64,000 bases of DNA. Origin: Martinezella lusitana. GTDB taxonomy: Bacteria; Pseudomonadota; Alphaproteobacteria; Rhizobiales; Rhizobiaceae. The position numbers and the translations under genes were made by a program. Numbering within the stretch: position 1 is the stretch's first letter; every line of letters starts with the position of its first letter. The stretch lies in NCBI RefSeq assembly GCF_010668395.1, contig NZ_WUEY01000020.1, forward strand, positions 1-64,000. Reading direction: 5' to 3'. Shown here piece after piece: positions 1-8,118 of the stretch. The notes under the pieces are model-generated. The model did no database searches, was not told where the DNA came from, and was given only the letters and a program-made list of their open reading frames with translations.

Positions 1-13
1 CATATGAAACGTT

Positions 14-29
14 CTATGTTCGGACATAG
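14..29. repeat. short inverted repeat at left edge
   Basis: CTATGT and ACATAG form a perfect 6-bp inverted repeat around TCGG, and a third copy of ACATAG lies at 35-40. The spacing resembles a protein-binding or recombinase site, but no matching gene is in view. Function is unknown. Confidence 0.3.
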
Positions 30-231
30 GAGCAGACATAGCACTTCACACCAGAACTCATTCATTACTCAGGCACGAATAGATCCTCGGCATAGCCGTC
101 GCCAGACGGGGTTGTTTCATCGCTTACTTTGTACCAATAGGTGGTCGGCTTGAATTGGGTCAAGAGCCCTATCACGGGTTTTGACAATCTTTGCCAAAGG
201 CGCTTATAATCTCCAGGAATGGAGTTGGCCA

Positions 232-474
232 ATGGCAACGATGAATGTATCTCTACCGGACCCGATGAAAGACTGGGTCGAGGCACAGGCAAAGACGGGG
301 CGGTATTCGAATGCTAGCGACTACGTTCGCGACTTGATCAGACGTGATCAGGCGCGAAACGACAAGATTGCTGCCATGCAAGCCTTTGTTGACGCCGGTC
401 TCCAGAGTGGGGTTGGAACTCGATCGAGGGATGATCTGTTTGCCGAGGCTGAGGCTCGCGCCAAAAAATCATGA
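232..474 (+). CDS. parD: ParD-like antitoxin of a type II toxin-antitoxin system
   Basis: The 80-residue protein begins with a short strand (MATMNVSLPDPMKDWVEAQ) followed by a helix-rich stretch, typical of the ribbon-helix-helix ParD/CopG fold that binds its own promoter. The acidic C-terminal half (DDLFAEAEARAKK) is the part that in this family wraps the toxin. The ATG at 232 is preferred over an upstream TTG at 181 because it starts exactly at the RHH strand and has a purine-rich AGGAATGGAG upstream. Its stop overlaps the start of the toxin gene, so the two are translationally coupled. ParD proteins neutralise ParE gyrase inhibitors and repress the operon. Confidence 0.85.
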   Translation: MATMNVSLPDPMKDWVEAQAKTGRYSNASDYVRDLIRRDQARNDKIAAMQAFVDAGLQSGVGTRSRDDLFAEAEARAKKS

Positions 475-764
475 GCTACAGGCTTTCTTTCGAGGCGGAA
501 GAGGACATTATCGCGATCGCGGAGCAAGGTGTACGCATGTTTGGCGCCCATCAGGCGCGCCGCTACCACAATGATCTCTTTGCTCTACTGGATTTGCTCG
601 CCGAAAATCCACGTATTGCACGCGAGAGAGTTGAGATTGACCCGCCAGTCAGAATTCATCCCTTCAAAGCACATCTGATCGTTTATCGGATAGCCGAAGA
701 TGAGACAGTTCTCGTCATACGCATTCGGCACGGGCATGAAGATTGGGTAAGCGATTCAATATAG
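471..764 (+). CDS. parE: ParE/RelE-superfamily toxin
   Basis: This 97-residue basic protein has the ParE/RelE pattern: an N-terminal MSYRLSFEAEEDIIAI strand-helix, a central helical hairpin, LAENPRIARERVE, and the C-terminal strands HLIVYRIAEDETVLVIRIRHGHEDW. The R-[IV]-x-H-x-x-x-DW ending is characteristic of ParE. Its ATG overlaps the antitoxin stop (ATGA at 471-474). ParE members usually poison DNA gyrase; the exact target here cannot be read from sequence. The neighbours are a decayed integrase and another toxin remnant, which suggests carriage on a mobile segment. Confidence 0.87.
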   Translation: MSYRLSFEAEEDIIAIAEQGVRMFGAHQARRYHNDLFALLDLLAENPRIARERVEIDPPVRIHPFKAHLIVYRIAEDETVLVIRIRHGHEDWVSDSI

Positions 765-829
765 GGCATGGCGGACGAACCTCTTGTTTCCGCACGCCAT
801 AGGTTCGATTCTATTCAAGGCGAAGCCGA

Positions 830-862
830 CCCGTCAGGCGCGATTTTTCCGCATCTGACGGG
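830..862. terminator. stem-loop between parE and the integrase remnant
   Basis: CCCGTCAG (830-837) and CTGACGGG (855-862) form a perfect 8-bp stem, with further GCG/CGC pairing inside the loop. It lies between two convergent genes, so a bidirectional terminator is plausible. There is no long T-tract directly after the stem. Confidence 0.45.
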
Positions 863-870
863 ATCGATGG

Positions 871-1512
871 TTATGCCGCTTCCCAGACCTGGTTCAGGAT
901 CTTGGCCGCAAGCGCTGCCTTATCCTGCGGCAAGAAGCGACCATAATGCTGCTGCACGACATCTGGCGTATCCTGGATCGCGTAGCTCGCCTGCTCATAG
1001 GAGCCGGTTTGCTTCAGAATATGAGTTGCAAGGATATCCCGCAAATTATGTGGTCCATGCGGTAGCAAGCCCTTGATCGCGCCGCGACCGGTATAAGGGT
1101 TGTAGATCCCATATCGCTGGATCACGGTTCGCCAAGCCTCGTAAAATTTTGTTGAGTCGTAGGCGGCGTCGAGGCTTGTCGTCTTCACTGTCTTGACGAA
1201 GAATGTGCTAGGATCCTTTGCGCTCCCGAGCAGCACGCCGCGATGCTTGTCGATATAGGCCTCAAGGTATTTGTAGAGATCGAGCAGATCAGGCAGAATC
1301 AACCTGAATGGCTTCTGCCCGAAAAACGACGAGCCTGAATTCTTGAACGCGACCGACGGGATCAGCACTTCCCAGCCGCCGTCGCGATCGCTCCAGCGTA
1401 ATTCTCCGCATTTCATGTCTTCGAGGCGGCGTTCGGATGTCGGGAAATGCCCGCGCGGGCAGACGAGCAGTTGCCGCAGGTTCTTCTGACGAAGACCGAG
1501 ATGCAGGCCTAG
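871..1512 (-). pseudogene. C-terminal remnant of a phage-type tyrosine integrase
   Basis: The reading frame is open from 1512 down to 871. It contains the box-I region (LEDMKCGELRWSD, normally xxMRxGEL), HNLRDILATHILKQTG as the H-x-L-R motif, and QQHYGRFLPQDK with the candidate nucleophilic Tyr. Only an ATG at 1416 is available as a start, but recognisable homology (HLGLRQKNLRQ, ERRLEDM) continues upstream to about 1510. There an in-frame TAG and the antisense start of hipA homology interrupt it. The N-terminal DNA-binding domains, roughly half of a normal integrase, are missing. The catalytic Arg of box I appears as Lys. It is almost certainly inactive and marks a former integration event. 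Confidence 0.75.
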
Positions 1513-2633
1513 CTATCGCGAAACGGGCGGCTTTCCTGTGCTCAGCCTGTCTTTTCGCGCAGCCACTGGCGGATTGCGTAAGGACCCGAAACCCGTTGCC
1601 CGCGCTCTTTGCCAATCTGCTTCCCGAAGACAAGCTGCGCGAGGCGATGGAAAAACACCACGCGGGGAGTGTTCGCGCCGGAAACGATTTCGACTTGCTC
1701 GTCGCGCTCGGGTCGGATCTGCCTGGTGCCGTCCGCGTCATGCCGAGCGACAGGGCGATTGCCCCTCTCGATAATCTGCCAGCGCCTAAGCCGAAAGCAC
1801 GGTTTTCGCTTGCCGGTTTTCAGATGAAGCTTTCGGTGATCAAGAACACGGGCAAGGGCGGTGGACTGACGCTGCCGCTCGGCGACGACCAGGGATCCTA
1901 CATCGCCAAGTTTCCATCGACCTCATTTCCCGGCGTGTGGGAAAATGAATATGCCAACCTGGCATTGGCTGAAGCGATCGGCATGGAGGTTCCGGAACGT
2001 GAACTGGTCGAGCAATCGGAGTTCGAGGGTATACCGAAGGAATTCGAGACGCTGTCGGATGGAAAAGTCCTGCTTGTCAAACGCTTCGATCGCAGCGCAG
2101 ACGGTGAGCGGATCCATATCGAGGATTTCGCGCAGGCGTTCGGCGTCTATCCTTCCCGGAAATACGAGGGAGCCGCCTACCATGATATCGCCGCAGCTTT
2201 GAATGTTGCAGTTTCGTCCACTGCTGCGCTTGAGTTCGTCCGCCGGCTGGCTCTGGCTGCGATAACAGGCAATGGCGATATGCACCTGAAGAACTGGTCA
2301 TTGATCTATCGCGAGGGAGGTGACAAACCGCAACTCGCGCCTGTCTATGACGTGCTCTCGACGGTCCCTTACATCCCCGCGGATGCCATGGCTCTGTCGC
2401 TCGCTGGCGAGCGCCCCTTCAAGGCGCTGAACGTACAGCGGTGGAAAGCCTTCTCCAATCGTGCACACCTGCCGGAAGCGGCCGTACTCAAGGTGGTGGC
2501 CGACACGGTGGAGCGCGTGAACGAACTTTGGTGGTCGTTGCCGGAACGCACAGTCGTTCCGACGGAGGTTCTCGAGCGTATCGATACGCATGTAAGGCTG
2601 ATGACACCGATCCTTGGCACGTGTGCAGACTGA
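1511..2633 (+). pseudogene. hipA: HipA-family serine/threonine kinase toxin, N-terminus truncated and frameshifted
   Basis: The kinase part is intact in one frame. It shows FSLAGFQMKLSVI (nucleotide loop), YIAKFPST, WENEYANLALAEAIGM, LLVKRFDR, ITGNGDMHLKNWS (catalytic Asp and Asn), and APVYDVLST in the DFG position. Upstream, PVLSLSFRAATGGLRKDPKP is HipA-like but in another frame (about 1535-1594), while NPLPALFANLLPEDKL resumes in the kinase frame. A small indel near 1590-1600 therefore separates them, and about 50 further N-terminal residues are absent. The uninterrupted ORF can be read from an ATG at 1437, but its first codons are antisense to the integrase remnant. No HipB gene lies upstream. 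HipA kinases phosphorylate glutamyl-tRNA synthetase and induce persistence; activity here is doubtful. Confidence 0.75.
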
Positions 2634-2980
2634 AGTGGTGGCCAACCTCGCTGATCTGCTCCAAAAAAGCCGCTGAGACTTTCCGACTTGTGTCGCGGGC
2701 GACCGCCCGCGCCAGACGCCGACTGCGAGAAAACTTGCCCTGACAACAGATAGATAGCAGTGAATGCGTTTGATCTTGGGCTCGTCCGGTATGGTGGCTG
2801 AAATAAGCCGCTGCAATCCTCGTTCCTTGCCACTCTTAAAGATTGGTCCGTGACTCTCACGAAATGTATCCAATAGAACCTAGCCATTCTGGAATGCTAA
2901 GTAATTTGAATCTATAAGTTCAGCAGTTATAGCAATTTCAGAATTTATAAGTTATAAAGATTATAGGAGATTGAAAACCT
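2634..2980. other. gene-free AT-rich spacer
   Basis: No convincing gene was found between the hipA remnant and the next gene. The last 90 bases are very AT-rich. TATAAGTT-type elements repeat at about 2915 and 2947, just before the start of the mobile mystery A gene, so they probably contain its promoter and an operator. Confidence 0.4.
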
Positions 2981-3454
2981 ATGAATTCAAAGAAGCGAAA
3001 TCTAAACGCGCTCGCTCGGTGGGCGCTGGACCAGCAACTGAAGCCTCTGCGAACAATGGAGCCATTGATCCGCCCAGAAAGGGGGTGGATTCGGGCTATT
3101 CGTGAATCTATCGGCATGACGACAGGGCAATTCTCGAAGCGACTGGGCGTTGCCCAGCCACGCATTGCAGCTCTTGAGCGCGCCGAGGCAAACGAAGTAG
3201 TAACGCTCAAGAGCCTACGGCAAGCAGCCGAGGCGTTGGACTGCGTTCTCATCTATGCCGTCGTACCCAAGGCCGGACTGGAAGATGTGGTGAAAGCCCG
3301 AGCTCGTTATGTCGCTGAACAACAACTCAAACGGACGGACCAGACCATGCGGCTGGAAAATCAAGCGGTCAGCCGCGCCCGACTGGAACGCGCCCGAGAT
3401 GACCTCGCGGAGGAGATTCTAAGAGACTATAAGCGCCTGTGGGCGGACACATGA
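2981..3454 (+). CDS. mobile mystery protein A (Xre-type HTH antitoxin/regulator)
   Basis: The 157-residue protein has a central helix-turn-helix, IRESIGMTTGQFSKRLGVAQPRIAALE, at about residues 43-70. A sheet-like LDCVLIYAVVPK and a basic, helical C-terminal tail follow. The conserved N-terminal ARWALDQQLKPL block and this architecture match the mobile mystery protein A family (TIGR02612), which always accompanies mobile mystery protein B. The stop overlaps the start of the Fic gene. By analogy with other HTH-Fic pairs it probably represses the operon and restrains the Fic enzyme; that role is inferred. Confidence 0.85.
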   Translation: MNSKKRNLNALARWALDQQLKPLRTMEPLIRPERGWIRAIRESIGMTTGQFSKRLGVAQPRIAALERAEANEVVTLKSLRQAAEALDCVLIYAVVPKAGLEDVVKARARYVAEQQLKRTDQTMRLENQAVSRARLERARDDLAEEILRDYKRLWADT

Positions 3455-4041
3455 GCGGTCCGCTGATCGATGCAGAGGATGATGCTGCGACGCCGTTGAC
3501 GCCGGATGAGCGCCGCGATCTGATCCCCAGCTACATTACTACGCGCGACCAATTGAATGAGGTAGAGCAACTTGGGATCGCGGAAGCTGACCGATGGGCC
3601 TTTGGCCGCAAACGCGACGTACTCGATGAGCGATTTCTGTTAGGCCTGCACAAGCGGATGTTCCGGGATGTATGGAAATGGGCAGGAAGTTTCCGTACTA
3701 CACCGCGAAACATCGGAGTTGACGCCTATAAAATCGGCGTAGAGTTGCGCCAACTCCTCGATGATGTACGCTACTGGAGCGCACATTCCACTTTCGCACC
3801 GGATGAAATTGCACTTCGATTTCATACGCGCTTGACCTGGATTCATCCGTTCCCAAATGGAAATGGCCGTCACGCGCGTCTTGCGGCTGATCTTCTGGTG
3901 GTGGCGTTGGGTGGTCGTCGCTTCACCTGGGGTGGTGCCGGCCTCATCGATGCGAATGCCGTGCGCAGGGCCTATATCGACGCTGTACGTGCAGGCGACA
4001 ATTACGACTTTGCACCGCTTCAAAGATTCGCGCGTTCCTAA
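3451..4041 (+). CDS. mobile mystery protein B, Fic-domain AMP-transferase
   Basis: The 196-residue protein carries a complete Fic motif, HPFPNGNGRHAR, with the catalytic His and the anion-binding Gly-Asn-Gly-Arg. It is preceded by FLLGLHKRMFRDVWKWAGSFR, a block seen in Doc/Fic proteins of the mobile mystery protein B family (TIGR02613). The ATG at 3451 overlaps the partner's stop and is preferred over a GTG at 3439. Fic proteins transfer AMP, or more rarely phosphate, to hydroxyl side chains and act as toxins when released. No inhibitory S/TxxxE(G/N) motif is obvious in this protein. Confidence 0.87.
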   Translation: MSGPLIDAEDDAATPLTPDERRDLIPSYITTRDQLNEVEQLGIAEADRWAFGRKRDVLDERFLLGLHKRMFRDVWKWAGSFRTTPRNIGVDAYKIGVELRQLLDDVRYWSAHSTFAPDEIALRFHTRLTWIHPFPNGNGRHARLAADLLVVALGGRRFTWGGAGLIDANAVRRAYIDAVRAGDNYDFAPLQRFARS

Positions 4042-4177
4042 ATTTAGATCCAGATCGGGTGCCGTTGTCGCGAAAGCCAAAGCCTAACCGATGCACCGGT
4101 ACAAGTGGCATGGAAAAGCAGCGTGCCGAATAATATCAACGAAACCATTAGCTTAGAGAAAACAACAGCAGGGCCGC

Positions 4178-4195
4178 CGGTTCAACTCCCTTCAA
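4178..4195. repeat. 18-bp exact repeat, copy A
   Basis: CGGTTCAACTCCCTTCAA recurs exactly at 48736-48753 in the same orientation. This copy covers the stop codon of the MocR-type gene. The sequence resembles the T-loop and acceptor end of a tRNA gene, but no complete tRNA surrounds it. It could be a direct-repeat attachment site or a chance match. Confidence 0.35.
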
Positions 4196-5565
4196 TCAAA
4201 GGAGATGTCATCTGTGCCTATCCTGGCCGCTATAGCAATCTCGCTTGCGACAGCTTCTATACCGACACGATCGGTGGGCAGTTGGCCGACCGAGATTGCG
4301 ATATGATGGCCTTTGACCTGAATGCCAAAAAAGCGGCGACCGGGAGCCGCCTGTATCGCCTTGGATGAGAGGTGAGAAATTGCAGCGGCCTCGTCTTCAA
4401 CAGATATCCAAACCATGAGACCGTCGCGCGCTGGCGAGATTTCGACGCCGAGTCTATCCAGCACTGTTGAAAGGGTTCTCCTTCTAAACGCGTAATTTTT
4501 GCGCGCCACTGATACCATTGTTTCGGTCTCGGGGTCGCGAAGAAGGTAATTCAGTGCGCCTTGAAGAATACGACTCGTAACGCCCAAACCTCGCGAACGT
4601 TCGAGCCGAACTCGATCGACCCATTCCGACGCGCCGCCGATTACACTCGACCTGAGATCCAACCCGAATGCCTTGCAATAGGATCTGATAAGCAGAGTTT
4701 GCTGAGGCAACATGGAACCTAAACTCGCAGATTCGTCAGCACAGAGCGGCCCAAGGGCGTCGTCTTCAATGACGCAAACGTCTTGATGCTTTCGCAAGAT
4801 AGCTGCCATTTCGGCCACTCTCGCCACTGAGACCGTAATGCCAAGTGGTTGGTGGCCTCGCGGCTGGTAGATGAATGCCTTCGGACTATCACCAAGCGCT
4901 GAGCTCAAGGGTTCAATCATGGGGCCGGACTGGTCACATTCAACACCGACAATTTGTAGATTAAGCAAGCGGGCGATTGCCAGTAGGCGAGAACTCGTCG
5001 GCTGTTCGACTGCAATCTTGTCGCCGGGCGATGTTGCTGCTTGCAGACAAAGGAGCATGCTTTCCGAACTCGCACCGACGATCGTCCAGGCTTCCGCTTC
5101 GAACGGCCACTGCGACTGTACGGTGAGGCGCAGCGGTTCGATGATGTAGTCCAACGAGACGGAATTCATCTTGTCGGCATTCAAACCCGCAATCAGCGCT
5201 TTTTCCAGTGAAGGCTGCAGTCGTGGGTCAGGTGAAGCTTGAGAGAGGTTGAGCGGAGCAGGTGGCCAGGAAGTGCGACCAACTTCCTGCGCTTGCTTTA
5301 GTCCGACGACATAAGTTCCCCCACGTCGTCGCGTCGTAATCAGTCCTTCATTTTTCAAGTCTGACCAAGCGAGCGCAATTGTTCCAACACTCACGCCAAG
5401 GTTCGAGGCCATCTCCCTCACGGAAGGCATCTTGCTACCTTCCGCAATGGACCCGGTCTCGATGAGTTCTCGAAACTGTGTCGCAATGTGAGTGGAATCC
5501 TTACCTTGAAATAACACAGCGATGTCTTTCGCCTGCAATTGCGTACTCACCAATTCCATATCCAT
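4192..5565 (-). CDS. MocR-type regulator: GntR winged helix fused to a PLP aminotransferase-like domain
   Basis: The 457-residue protein has a GntR winged helix at about residues 20-90 (ELIETGSIAEGSKMPSVREMASNLGVSVGTIALAWSDLKNEGLI). A fold-type I aminotransferase-like domain follows, with YQPRGHQPLG, VIEDDALG and the presumed PLP lysine in LIRSYCKAFGLDLRSS. Such proteins sense PLP or an amino compound rather than catalyse. It is transcribed away from the YdhR/LLM operon, with a 148-bp shared intergenic region, and is its likely regulator. A second ATG two codons downstream is an equally possible start. Its 3' end overlaps the 18-bp repeat. Confidence 0.88.
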   Translation of the reverse strand: MDMELVSTQLQAKDIAVLFQGKDSTHIATQFRELIETGSIAEGSKMPSVREMASNLGVSVGTIALAWSDLKNEGLITTRRRGGTYVVGLKQAQEVGRTSWPPAPLNLSQASPDPRLQPSLEKALIAGLNADKMNSVSLDYIIEPLRLTVQSQWPFEAEAWTIVGASSESMLLCLQAATSPGDKIAVEQPTSSRLLAIARLLNLQIVGVECDQSGPMIEPLSSALGDSPKAFIYQPRGHQPLGITVSVARVAEMAAILRKHQDVCVIEDDALGPLCADESASLGSMLPQQTLLIRSYCKAFGLDLRSSVIGGASEWVDRVRLERSRGLGVTSRILQGALNYLLRDPETETMVSVARKNYAFRRRTLSTVLDRLGVEISPARDGLMVWISVEDEAAAISHLSSKAIQAAPGRRFFGIQVKGHHIAISVGQLPTDRVGIEAVASEIAIAARIGTDDISFD

Positions 5566-5602
5566 AGAAATTTATCCCACTCTCGGTCCACAAGCGCCAA
5601 TA

Positions 5603-5657
5603 ATATGTTCAAAACAGCGTAAAAAAAATGAACAATTGCTTTTGAGATCGAACATAT
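5603..5657. promoter_or_regulatory. candidate MocR operator in the divergent promoter region
   Basis: ATATGTTC (5603-5610) and GAACATAT (5650-5657) form a perfect 8-bp inverted repeat, and TGAACA lies between them near 5629. The elements sit in the only intergenic space between the regulator and the divergent operon. Spaced half-sites of this kind are usual for MocR proteins. Binding by this regulator is inferred. Confidence 0.4.
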
Positions 5658-5713
5658 TGACCTGTATCACCAAATACCCTACCAATTCGATAGACATTAA
5701 ATGGAGTTTTGTC

Positions 5714-6031
5714 ATGGGCTTTGTGATTGCTCAAGTGAATTATGATAGCGATTTTCAGGACGGCGTCGCGCGGCCCGACAAGATCAAAACAGCCGAGAAG
5801 CGTACCGAAATCCCGGGCTTTCTGTGGAAGATTTGGTTGCGTGACGAAAATGCCAAGCGGGGTGGCGGCCTTTTTCTCTTCAAGGACCGTCCGTCGGCCG
5901 AGGCGTGGCTGGCAGCCCGTGCAAATCAGACATTTCACAGCGCTTATTCGAACATAACTGTCGAATTGTTCGACGTTGATGAAGAGCTCAGCCGCGTATC
6001 GCAGGCTCCCCTTGACGCTGCTGCGGCCTGA
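5714..6031 (+). CDS. YdhR-like putative monooxygenase, dimeric alpha-beta barrel
   Basis: The 105-residue protein contains IPGFLWKIWLRDENAKRGGGLFLFKDRPSAEAWL, the recognisable core of the YdhR family of small ferredoxin-like dimers. These are annotated as putative monooxygenases, although the reaction is poorly established. The ATG at 5714 is chosen over far-upstream starts because GGAG at 5703 is well spaced and the family N-terminus (FVIAQVNYDS) begins right after it. It is the first gene of an operon with an LLM monooxygenase 10 bases downstream, so it may assist or protect that oxidation. Confidence 0.8.
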   Translation: MGFVIAQVNYDSDFQDGVARPDKIKTAEKRTEIPGFLWKIWLRDENAKRGGGLFLFKDRPSAEAWLAARANQTFHSAYSNITVELFDVDEELSRVSQAPLDAAAA

Positions 6032-6041
6032 GGAAGCGGAC

Positions 6042-7151
6042 ATGAGCGTTGAGATTTTTGGCCACCTTACCCATCGAAACGAATCTGAGGTTCATCTCGC
6101 AAGCGGCCCCAGCCTCGATGTCGAATACATCAAGCGGCAGTCTCGCGAGCACGAGTATGCCGGTTTCGACGGCGTTCTGATCGGCGTTGGCAGCGACGGC
6201 CCCGACAGCCTGCAGATAGCGGCGCTGGCAGCGACCGAAACGAAGACGCTGCGGTTGCTCGTCGCCAACCGACCCGGACTGATCAATCCAACCTGGGCGG
6301 CGCGCAGCTATGCGACCTTGGACCGGATATCGAACGGTCGTGCTGCATTCCACGTCATTACGGGACGGGAAAGCGACGGCACCCTCAAGAACGGCGATCC
6401 ACTGGCGAAAGAGAATCGATACGGCCGTACGAAAGAGTTCATGCAAATCATCAAGCAGGCTTGGACGCAGCGTCAACCTTTCGATTTCCGTGGACGCCAT
6501 TATGATATCCAGGGCTTTGTCGCCTCCGTCTTTCCGATCCAGGAACCACGAATTCCTGTCTTTTTCGCCGGGAATTCTGATGTGGCATTCGAGGTAGGCG
6601 CCGCCGAGGCTGATCGGTATGCTCTCTATGCCCAGCCAATCGAATTCTTGAAGCAGGATATTGCCAAAATCCACGCGGCAGCGAAGGCGTCCGGACGGCC
6701 TGATCTGCCAGGCATTATTATATTCGTCCGGCTTGTCGTCGGCGCCACAGACGAGCTCGCATGGCAAAAAGCCGAGGGCCTCAAGCAGGCGGCTATCGCC
6801 CAAAGCGGCTCCGTCAAGCCATCGGAGACCCGTTGGCTGCCTTCGAAAGATGGCCGGGACGCAAGCGCTGGCGATCGCCGACAGCTGGAAGCGAACGGGA
6901 TTTCCGAGCGCCATGACCGCGCGTTGTGGACGGGCCTTTCCGGCGTTACCGAACGAGGGAAGTCCAGCGCGCTGGTAGGCAGCCCGTCGACCATCGTCGA
7001 TGCACTCCTCGATTATGTCGATGCCGGGGTGACGACATTCATCCTCGACGGCTTCAACAGGCTGAATGACGTCCCGGAGTTCGGGCAGCACATCATTCCC
7101 GCCTTCAGGGCGGCGCTGGCCGAACGCGGCCAGTGGCGCAAGGCCGTCTGA
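6042..7151 (+). CDS. LLM-class FMN/flavin-dependent monooxygenase (SsuD-like)
   Basis: The 369-residue TIM-barrel protein shows luciferase-like monooxygenase hallmarks: LLVANRPGLINPTWAARSYATLDRISNGR, AAFHVITG, ENRYGRTKEFMQIIKQ, PVFFAGNSDVA and a C-terminal DGFNRLNDVPEFGQHIIPAFR. These match the SsuD/NtaA branch, whose members oxidise sulfonates, nitrilotriacetate or similar compounds with reduced flavin. GAGGAAGCGG precedes the ATG at 6042. No flavin reductase gene is in this operon, so FMNH2 would come from elsewhere. The linked polar amino acid transporter suggests a charged, amino-acid-like substrate, but the substrate cannot be named. Confidence 0.86.
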   Translation: MSVEIFGHLTHRNESEVHLASGPSLDVEYIKRQSREHEYAGFDGVLIGVGSDGPDSLQIAALAATETKTLRLLVANRPGLINPTWAARSYATLDRISNGRAAFHVITGRESDGTLKNGDPLAKENRYGRTKEFMQIIKQAWTQRQPFDFRGRHYDIQGFVASVFPIQEPRIPVFFAGNSDVAFEVGAAEADRYALYAQPIEFLKQDIAKIHAAAKASGRPDLPGIIIFVRLVVGATDELAWQKAEGLKQAAIAQSGSVKPSETRWLPSKDGRDASAGDRRQLEANGISERHDRALWTGLSGVTERGKSSALVGSPSTIVDALLDYVDAGVTTFILDGFNRLNDVPEFGQHIIPAFRAALAERGQWRKAV

Positions 7152-7177
7152 TCAACCCTTCAAATTCAGGATATCCA

Positions 7178-8113
7178 ATGACTTCGAACATATCATTCCG
7201 CCGCAGAACCCTTCTCAAGGCAGGCTTGGCAGGGGGCCTCGTCGCGGCTTCCGGCCTTCGTGTCGCCGCGGCTCCGTCACAATTCAAGACCGTCGAGCCG
7301 GGCTTCCTCACGGTTGCCGCTCTCGGTGAGCTGCCTGCCTCCGGCATCGACGTTGACCGCCTTACGGGCACCGATGGCGAAATCATTACCGCTATCGCCG
7401 AAAAGCTCGGTCTGAAGGTCAAGCCCGCGCTCGTCGACAATGCCGGGACGATCGAGGCCGTCAGGTCAGGTCGTGCCGACCTCATGCTTGGCAATATGCG
7501 CTGGACGGCGAAAAGGGCCGAGGTCATCGCATTGTCTGATCCGGCATATTACGTCACCTATGGCGTCATCACCCAATCCGACCGTAAGCTGCCCGACGTT
7601 CTTAAAGTTTCGGATATCTCCGGCCTGCGGGCTGGCACGCTGACTGGCGCTTCTTCCTCTGCCGATCTAAAGAAGATTCCCAATATCGCCGACGTCAAGT
7701 TCTATGACAACAGCGAGGCGGTCATCCGCGACCTGACCTCGGGCCGTCTCGATTTCGGCGTCCTCGATCCCACGCTTATCGCCTTCGAGACCAAGCGCAA
7801 GCCGGACCTCAAGCTCAAGCATGTCGTCTTCGAGCCGGATGCCGAGTTCGCGATCCTGACTGGCCGGAGTCAGTCCGTGTTTGGCTTGAACTTCAATAAT
7901 CCAGACCTTCTGGATGCCGTGAACGCCGGGCTTAAATGGGCGGCATCGTCGGGCAAGTCGCGCGAGATTTTCGATAAATACGGGCTATCCGATCCAGCGT
8001 ACTTTCAGCCGCTGGCGAAGGACCCGCGCGTCGGCGTGGACCGCGATCCGTCTGGAAAAGTCCTGGGCCCGAGCGCCCATGATCCGAAAGACTTCAGCGG
8101 CCTGTTTGCGTAG
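7178..8113 (+). CDS. polar amino acid-type ABC transporter substrate-binding protein
   Basis: The 311-residue protein begins with a twin-arginine-like leader (FRRRTLLKAGLAGGLVAASG) with cleavage probably after VAAA. Family 3 binding-protein features follow: GTDGEIITAIAEKLGLKVKP, RSGRADLMLGNMRWTAKRAEVIALSDPAYY, and LTSGRLDFGVLD. The double-Arg signal implies possible Tat export, unusual for a small-ligand binding protein. It is followed directly by the ATPase and two permeases, completing one importer. Clustering with the LLM monooxygenase indicates that it delivers that enzyme's substrate. Confidence 0.88.
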   Translation: MTSNISFRRRTLLKAGLAGGLVAASGLRVAAAPSQFKTVEPGFLTVAALGELPASGIDVDRLTGTDGEIITAIAEKLGLKVKPALVDNAGTIEAVRSGRADLMLGNMRWTAKRAEVIALSDPAYYVTYGVITQSDRKLPDVLKVSDISGLRAGTLTGASSSADLKKIPNIADVKFYDNSEAVIRDLTSGRLDFGVLDPTLIAFETKRKPDLKLKHVVFEPDAEFAILTGRSQSVFGLNFNNPDLLDAVNAGLKWAASSGKSREIFDKYGLSDPAYFQPLAKDPRVGVDRDPSGKVLGPSAHDPKDFSGLFA

Positions 8114-8118
8114 GAGCT

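Noticed and set aside
65..292. Minus-strand ORF ending WYKVSDETTPSGDGYAEDLFVPE
   Set aside because: The end is faintly SH3-like, but the frame overlaps parD, has no ribosome site or recognisable domain, and lies at the window edge.
802..820. tRNA-like T-loop GGTTCGATTCTATTCAAGG
   Set aside because: No acceptor, D-arm or anticodon arm could be folded around it; kept only as a weak comparison for the 18-bp repeat.
1437..1510. N-terminal codons of the long hipA reading frame
   Set aside because: These bases are antisense to the integrase remnant and show no HipA similarity, so the ATG at 1437 is not accepted as a native start.
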